Below the pieces are notes generated by a model. It saw only the letters and a program-made list of their open reading frames with translations, ran no database searches and was not told where the DNA came from. Position numbers and translations under genes: made by a program. Shown piece after piece: positions 5,720-9,491 of a stretch of DNA of 9,491 bases (position 1 is the stretch's first letter; every line of letters begins with the position of its first letter). This DNA is from Oscillospiraceae bacterium (lineage in GTDB: Bacteria; Bacillota; Clostridia; Oscillospirales; Ruminococcaceae), in the NCBI GenBank assembly GCA_029005335.1, contig JAQXFT010000221.1:1-9491 (forward strand). Reading direction: 5' to 3'.

Positions 5720-6859
5720 TCAGCTGACAATAGTTTTTTCTGTTTCCTTGTCGAAGAGGTGTATTCTGTTGGGGTCAAGAGCGACCTGAATAACGTCCTG
5801 AGGCTTAGCAGTTGAACGTGAAGAAACTCTTGCAGTAATCGGGATACCTTCGCAGTTGAGGTAGAGGTAAGTTTCAGCACCCATCATTTCAGTGATTTCA
5901 ACAGTACATGAGATAATACCGGTAGTAGCACTTGAGAGGTACATTTCTTCATCGTGAACGCTTTCGGGACGGATACCGAGAACGATTTCCTTATTTACAT
6001 AGTTAGCGAGTTCACGGTTAACCTTTGATTCAGGAACGATAATCTGATACTTGACGCCCTTCTGGGTTTTTGAATCTTCTGAACCGAATTCAACGACATA
6101 CTGACCGAGGTCATCTTTAAGTACAGCGTCGATAAAGTTCATCTGAGGAGAGCCGAGGAAGCCGGCAACGAACTGGTTTACAGGATGCTCATAAAGCACC
6201 TGAGGAGTATCAATCTGCTGAATGAAGCCGTCCTTCATAACAACGATTCTGTCGCCGAGAGTCATAGCCTCTGTCTGGTCGTGGGTAACGTAGATGAAGG
6301 TAGTACCGAGTTTCTTGTGGAGCTTTGAAATTTCGGTTCTCATCTGGGCTCTGAGCTTAGCGTCGAGGTTTGAAAGAGGCTCGTCGAGAAGGAATACCTG
6401 AGGTGAACGGACGATAGCACGACCCATGGCAACACGCTGACGCTGACCGCCTGACATAGCCTTAGGTTTTCTTTCGAGGAGGTGAGAGAGGTCAAGAATC
6501 TTAGCAGCTTCATTAACCTTTCTTTCGATTTCGTCCTTAGGAACTTTTCTGAGCTTAAGACCGAAAGCCATGTTATCGAAAACAGTCATATGCGGATAAA
6601 GAGCATAGTTCTGGAAAACCATTGCAATATCTCTGTCCTTTGGGGCAATATCATTAACAAGACGGTCGCCGATATAGAGTTCGCCCTCAGAGATTTCCTC
6701 AAGACCTGCAATCATACGGAGAGTAGTAGACTTACCGCAACCGGAAGGGCCAACAAGGATAATAAATTCCTTATCTTTGATTTCAAAGTCAACGTCGGTA
6801 ACGGCAACGAAACCGCCCGGATACTTTTTATAAATATGTTTCAAAATTAAACCTGCCAT
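5720..6859 (-). CDS. Carbohydrate ABC transporter ATP-binding protein, MsmK/MsmX/UgpC family
   Basis: Cytosolic ATPase that powers CUT1-type sugar (oligosaccharide or glycerol-phosphate) importers. It has 379 residues, normal for the family. Walker A GPSGCGKST (37-45), Q-loop Q83, signature MSGGQ (135-139, Met in place of the usual Leu), Walker B VFLLDE (155-160) and H-loop H193 in THD are all intact. A C-terminal regulatory/TOBE region follows from about 236, with LGIRPE (294-299) and the MGAETYLY element (326-333). ATG at 6859 is preceded by GGAGG with an 11-base spacer. No permease or substrate-binding gene adjoins it, and it has its own promoter and terminator. In Firmicutes such orphan ATPases (MsmX, MsmK) serve several importers encoded elsewhere, and that is the likely role here. 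Confidence 0.93.
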   Translation of the reverse strand: MAGLILKHIYKKYPGGFVAVTDVDFEIKDKEFIILVGPSGCGKSTTLRMIAGLEEISEGELYIGDRLVNDIAPKDRDIAMVFQNYALYPHMTVFDNMAFGLKLRKVPKDEIERKVNEAAKILDLSHLLERKPKAMSGGQRQRVAMGRAIVRSPQVFLLDEPLSNLDAKLRAQMRTEISKLHKKLGTTFIYVTHDQTEAMTLGDRIVVMKDGFIQQIDTPQVLYEHPVNQFVAGFLGSPQMNFIDAVLKDDLGQYVVEFGSEDSKTQKGVKYQIIVPESKVNRELANYVNKEIVLGIRPESVHDEEMYLSSATTGIISCTVEITEMMGAETYLYLNCEGIPITARVSSRSTAKPQDVIQVALDPNRIHLFDKETEKTIVS

Positions 6860-6937
6860 TTAAAATAAATCCTCCCATAAAAAATTTTTGCTAATTCTTG
6901 AACGTAAATAAAAACGCGCAGTATCAGCTATAATAAT

Positions 6938-6966
6938 ATAATAACAAATTTTCCTGAAATTTGCAA
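6938..6966 (-). promoter_or_regulatory. Sigma-A promoter of the ABC ATPase gene
   Basis: TTGCAA (6961-6966), 17 bases, TATTAT (6938-6943) with an upstream TG giving an extended -10 (TGTTATTAT). The leader would be about 70 bases. The spacer contains an inverted repeat, CAAATTT-5-AAATTTG (6945-6963). It does not resemble a CcpA cre box. Confidence 0.7.
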
Positions 6967-6990
6967 TATCCTAAATTCCCAAAGTTACGA

Positions 6991-7767
6991 TTATTTGTTT
7001 ATCAAATATGACGAAAAATACACATATAAATTTCTTAAAATATCGTCATAATCGGGGGGCTGGAGCAATCTTTCAACATCTTTGTGCATAAGTTCCATAA
7101 AGTCACCTATTGCCAGTTTTTCGGGGATTTGAAGATTTCCTATACAGAATCTGAATAGGTATTCGACTTCATTTCCGGCGGTGGCGAACATTCTTTTAAC
7201 CTGATGGAATTTTCCCTCACGCAGTTCGACTATTGCCCATAAATCGTCGTTTTCGAGGGGGAATACTCTGGCTGGAAGGCATACCTCACCGTTACTGAGG
7301 GACATGCCGTTTGCGAATAAGTCAATATATTGAATTTTAAACTCTTCGGCAAGTTTCACAATATAAAATTTCGGAACGTGCTTTTCGGGAGTTAAAATTC
7401 TGTGAGCAAGCTCACCGTCATTGGTCAGGAGAACCATTCCCTCAGAGTCCTTGTCAAGTCTTCCGGCAGGAAAAACTTTTTTTGAAAGCTCCGGAGGGAG
7501 GAGGTCAAGAACGGTAGGGCTGACAGGGTCGCTTGTGGAGCATACATATCCGGCAGGCTTGTTAAGTAAAATATATCTGTTTTTTCTGTATGTAATGTTT
7601 TTCCCGTCAAGCTCGATTATATCTGAATCGGGATTTATTTTCAGGTCAGTTTGTTTTGTGATAATGCCGTTGGATTTTACAAGCCCATTTTTAACAGCAT
7701 CTTTCACCTGACTTCTTGAGAGTCCGGAGTTGTCAGCGATAAATTTATCAAGTCTGATATAGTTCAT
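6991..7767 (-). CDS. Pseudouridine synthase, RsuA/RluB/RluF family
   Basis: Isomerises a specific uridine in ribosomal RNA to pseudouridine. An S4 RNA-binding domain fills residues 1 to about 58 (RLDKFIADNSGLSRSQVKDA at 5-24). The catalytic domain carries LLNKPAGYVCS (67-77) and the active-site motif AGRLDKDSEGMVLLTNDGEL, with catalytic D105. Further family blocks are ELREGKFHQVKRMF and the IGNLQIPEKLAIGDF segment. RluB and RsuA cannot be separated by eye; the target uridine is unknown. A C-terminal tail of some 25 residues after the core (ERLLQPPDYDDILRNLY) is unusual. ATG at 7767 follows AAGGA with an 8-base spacer. It is divergent from the DUF4830-like gene. I see no terminator before the ATPase promoter downstream. 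Confidence 0.9.
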   Translation of the reverse strand: MNYIRLDKFIADNSGLSRSQVKDAVKNGLVKSNGIITKQTDLKINPDSDIIELDGKNITYRKNRYILLNKPAGYVCSTSDPVSPTVLDLLPPELSKKVFPAGRLDKDSEGMVLLTNDGELAHRILTPEKHVPKFYIVKLAEEFKIQYIDLFANGMSLSNGEVCLPARVFPLENDDLWAIVELREGKFHQVKRMFATAGNEVEYLFRFCIGNLQIPEKLAIGDFMELMHKDVERLLQPPDYDDILRNLYVYFSSYLINK

Positions 7768-7821
7768 AAAAAAAATCCTTTAAAAAATCAAAATTATGCA
7801 TTTTGGTAATACTTTACAGCA

Positions 7822-7832
7822 TATAATATAAT
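7822..7832 (+). promoter_or_regulatory. Candidate -10 region for the DUF4830-like gene
   Basis: Two overlapping TATAAT hexamers (7822-7827 and 7827-7832) lie just before the gene. The second pairs with TTGGTA (7803-7808) at 18 bases; otherwise no good -35 is seen. A start near 7834-7839 would fit the GTG at 7853 but not the TTG at 7832. For the divergent pseudouridine synthase I find only a weak CATAAT on the minus strand. Confidence 0.5.
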
Positions 7833-7838
7833 TGGAGA

Positions 7839-7844
7839 AAGGGG
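7839..7844 (+). promoter_or_regulatory. Ribosome binding site fixing the GTG start of the DUF4830-like gene
   Basis: AAGGGG, 8 bases before GTG at 7853. The alternative TTG at 7832 lies within the -10 and has no ribosome binding site. Confidence 0.65.
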
Positions 7845-7852
7845 ACACAGCT

Positions 7853-8275
7853 GTGAAAAGATATTACAAAATAATAACGGCAGTAAGTATAATTCTTGTA
7901 GGCGGATTTATACTTATGCCTGAAAAGAAAGAATTACCGGAGTCTTCGGCAAAAGTACCGGCATCAACAGTATCGGAACGCATAGGCTATTTTGCATTGC
8001 ACGGGTGGGAAGCAGAGGAGATATTCAGCAAGAATATAATTATTCCGGAAAGGTTCAGTGAAAACTATCAGGCATTTGTGGAGCTTCAGGATAAGCAGAG
8101 GCTTCCTCTTCGTGAATACCGTGGAAAAAATGCGGAGCTTTATACTTATCGCATAAAGAATTATAATCCTGACAATAAAAATCTTCTTGCTGAGCTTATA
8201 GTCTGTGACGGGAATGCAGTATCATCAGTAATCTATGCGGAGGACGATGCGGAATATATTCTCAGTGTTCAGTAG
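7853..8275 (+). CDS. Membrane-anchored DUF4830-like protein
   Basis: Biochemical role unknown. From GTG at 7853 the protein has 140 residues: a short basic start (MKRYYK), one hydrophobic helix (about 7-22, an uncleaved anchor or signal peptide), a flexible linker (PEKKELPESSAKVPA), then a domain of about 100 residues. The order RIGYFALHGWEAEE (43-56), IIIPERFSENYQAFVELQDKQ (62-82), LREYRGKNAELYTYRI (86-101) and LLAELIVCDG (111-120) matches my memory of the DUF4830 domain of Clostridia, which is usually extracytoplasmic. No lipobox is seen; the only Cys is C118. It is the only plus-strand gene, and its last 14 bases overlap the 3' end of nrdR on the other strand. No terminator follows it. Confidence 0.7.
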   Translation: MKRYYKIITAVSIILVGGFILMPEKKELPESSAKVPASTVSERIGYFALHGWEAEEIFSKNIIIPERFSENYQAFVELQDKQRLPLREYRGKNAELYTYRIKNYNPDNKNLLAELIVCDGNAVSSVIYAEDDAEYILSVQ

Positions 8276-8726
8276 AGTTTTCCTCATTTTCAAGCTCTGA
8301 TATAACTGATATAAAGCTTTTGACATCAGTAAAATCCTCATATACTGATGCAAATCTTATATAGGCAATGGCATCTATGTGTTTAAGCTGTTCAAGAATC
8401 ATTTCACCAATGGCTTTTGATGATATTACAGTTTTCATTTCGTTTGCGAGAGTGCTTTCAACATAGTCTGCAATACGTTCGACCTGCTGAGCAGATACGG
8501 GGCGTTTTTTTATAGCGGAAAAAATTCCCTTTATAAGCTTGTTGCGGTCATAAAGCTGATATGTACCGTCACGCTTTTTGACGGAGAGAAGCGGAGTTTC
8601 GACTGTTTCATAGGTAGTAAAGCGTTTGTGACAGTCAGAACATTCACGTCTTCTTCTTTTTTTCTCATCGGATAATCGTGAATCTATGACTTTGGAGTTT
8701 GTAGAACCGCAGAACGGACATTTCAT
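8262..8726 (-). CDS. nrdR: Transcriptional repressor NrdR
   Basis: ATP/dATP-sensing repressor of ribonucleotide reductase genes. The 154 residues are typical. An N-terminal zinc ribbon has C3, C6 (MKCPFC), C29 and C32 (CSDC), with the basic KRRRREC segment and KRFTTYE. The ATP-cone follows at about 49-139 (VKKRDGTYQLYDRNKLIKGI and later AYIRFASVYEDF). ATG at 8726 is chosen because NrdR proteins begin MKCP; a longer frame from 8789 would lie inside the upstream gene. The only ribosome binding site, AAAGGAG (8741-8747), is 14 bases from this ATG, longer than ideal. It overlaps the stop codon of the upstream isomerase-like gene, so translation may be coupled. No NrdR box or ribonucleotide reductase gene is visible in the window. 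Confidence 0.95.
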   Translation of the reverse strand: MKCPFCGSTNSKVIDSRLSDEKKRRRRECSDCHKRFTTYETVETPLLSVKKRDGTYQLYDRNKLIKGIFSAIKKRPVSAQQVERIADYVESTLANEMKTVISSKAIGEMILEQLKHIDAIAYIRFASVYEDFTDVKSFISVISELENEENSTEH

Positions 8727-8745
8727 ATTTTTAAATTCAGCTCCT

Positions 8746-9491
8746 TTAAGTATTTTTTGAATCTGATATATTGCGGATAGTTTTTTCAATTACGTTATAA
8801 TTTCCGACGAGGTCGGAAATACCGTTGAAATTGCTTCTGTAAAGCTCCAGTATAACGGAGGCGTCAGGATTTCTGGAATATATTTCAGATATAAGGCGGT
8901 GTATATTAAGTCTTCCTCTGCCGAGCATAAGGCAGTCACCGAGTTCGCCATTATCGCTGAGGTGAACATGAATAATTTTTTTGCCGAGAGCCTTTATCAT
9001 ATCAAAGACATTTTCCTTTGAACGGACAGCCTGTTTTGTATCAAGAACGAATTTTACATCATCGCCGAGCATATCGGATAAATCTCTTAAAAAATTCAGA
9101 TTACCGCTCTGACAGCGTGAGACATTTTCGATAGCGACATCAATACCGAAATTCTGACCGAGCTTATATATCATTGAATAGCGTTCACAGTAAAGCTCAC
9201 GGGGGGCATTTATGCTTCCCTTGTTTCCGTGAAGCACAAAAATTTTTGCTCCGAGTATGTTCATAAATTCAAAGCAGTATTTCAGATATTCAAGGGCGTC
9301 ACGGGTACGTCTTTCATATGCGGAAAAAAGCATAATCGGTTCTATTTCAGCAGTAAAAGGGTGAACGGACACGCATTTTGTATCGAAATGGTTTAATATT
9401 TCCAGAAGACTTAAAGCAAAGCTTTTTGTCATTTCGGAGTGAGTATTGACAAAAATTTCAACGTTTGGAATACCATTGAGTGCGAGGTCAT
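8746..9491 (-). CDS. Sugar-phosphate isomerase/epimerase-like TIM-barrel protein (N-terminus cut)
   Basis: Member of the xylose isomerase-like TIM-barrel / AP endonuclease 2 superfamily (Pfam AP_endonuc_2 type); exact substrate unknown. The frame continues in phase from the internal Met at 9432 to the window edge (DLALNGIPNVEIFVNTHSEM), so the start lies outside and roughly 15-25 residues are missing. Numbering from the first complete codon (247 residues visible), metal-ligand-like residues are present: E121 in AIENVSR, D150 in FVLDTKQ, H176 in HVHLSDN, and E215 in ILELYR, with LHGNKG at 86-91 and the GRGRLNI loop at 190-196. It ends 19 bases before nrdR, with its stop overlapping the nrdR ribosome binding site, and is probably cotranscribed with it. 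Endonuclease IV is less likely because its extra metal-binding histidines are not evident. Confidence 0.85.
   Translation of the reverse strand, partial: DLALNGIPNVEIFVNTHSEMTKSFALSLLEILNHFDTKCVSVHPFTAEIEPIMLFSAYERRTRDALEYLKYCFEFMNILGAKIFVLHGNKGSINAPRELYCERYSMIYKLGQNFGIDVAIENVSRCQSGNLNFLRDLSDMLGDDVKFVLDTKQAVRSKENVFDMIKALGKKIIHVHLSDNGELGDCLMLGRGRLNIHRLISEIYSRNPDASVILELYRSNFNGISDLVGNYNVIEKTIRNISDSKNT

Noticed and set aside
6482..6850. A 122-codon plus-strand frame inside the ABC ATPase gene
   Set aside because: Antisense to the conserved nucleotide-binding domain; no start signals and no family resemblance.
7421..7711. A 96-codon plus-strand frame inside the pseudouridine synthase gene
   Set aside because: Antisense to the S4 and catalytic motifs; explained as a shadow.
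7832..7852. TTG at 7832 as start of the DUF4830-like gene
   Set aside because: It overlaps the TATAAT repeat and has no ribosome binding site, while GTG at 7853 has AAGGGG 8 bases upstream and leads directly into a signal-anchor.
1..9491. CRISPR array, insertion sequence, tRNA, rRNA or prophage module
   Set aside because: No regularly spaced repeats, transposase or integrase motifs, cloverleaf or rRNA-like stretches were seen on either strand.

Overview
The window reads as ordinary chromosome of a low-to-moderate GC Firmicute. The best fit is a Ruminococcus-like member of the Oscillospiraceae. This is inferred from separate secD and secF genes, AGGAGG-type ribosome binding sites, clean sigma-A promoters, a DUF4830-type protein, an orphan MsmK/UgpC-type sugar ATPase and NrdR. 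The assignment comes from family knowledge, not from a database search. All genes but one run on the minus strand, so the window is best read from right to left.

From the right edge: a truncated TIM-barrel sugar-phosphate isomerase-like gene runs straight into nrdR, the ribonucleotide reductase repressor. The 3' end of nrdR overlaps tail to tail with the only plus-strand gene, a small membrane-anchored DUF4830-like protein. Divergent from that gene is an RsuA/RluB-type pseudouridine synthase. Next comes a stand-alone sugar ABC-transporter ATPase with its own promoter and terminator. It is followed by the secD-secF operon (promoter, GTG start, 4-nt ATGA overlap, terminator). A separate envelope-stress block follows: a perfect-consensus promoter overlapped by a dyad, a possible micro-ORF, a PspA/IM30 homologue and a 51-residue single-pass membrane protein. 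A hairpin terminator lies almost against the ribosome binding site of a membrane-anchored metallophosphoesterase. The left end holds a promoter, a previously hidden 38-codon membrane micro-ORF and the branched-chain aminotransferase gene ilvE, cut by the window edge.

Most of the content is housekeeping: protein export, membrane maintenance, sugar import energy, RNA modification, nucleotide metabolism and amino-acid synthesis. I see no mobile element, CRISPR array, tRNA or rRNA, and no gene-free stretch above about 210 bases. The points that deserve a second look are these: SecF carries Asn where the proton-relay Asp is expected; short membrane-protein genes sit beside pspA and ilvE; and dyad symmetries overlap several promoters, most clearly that of pspA. 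I found no convincing wholly new multi-gene system.
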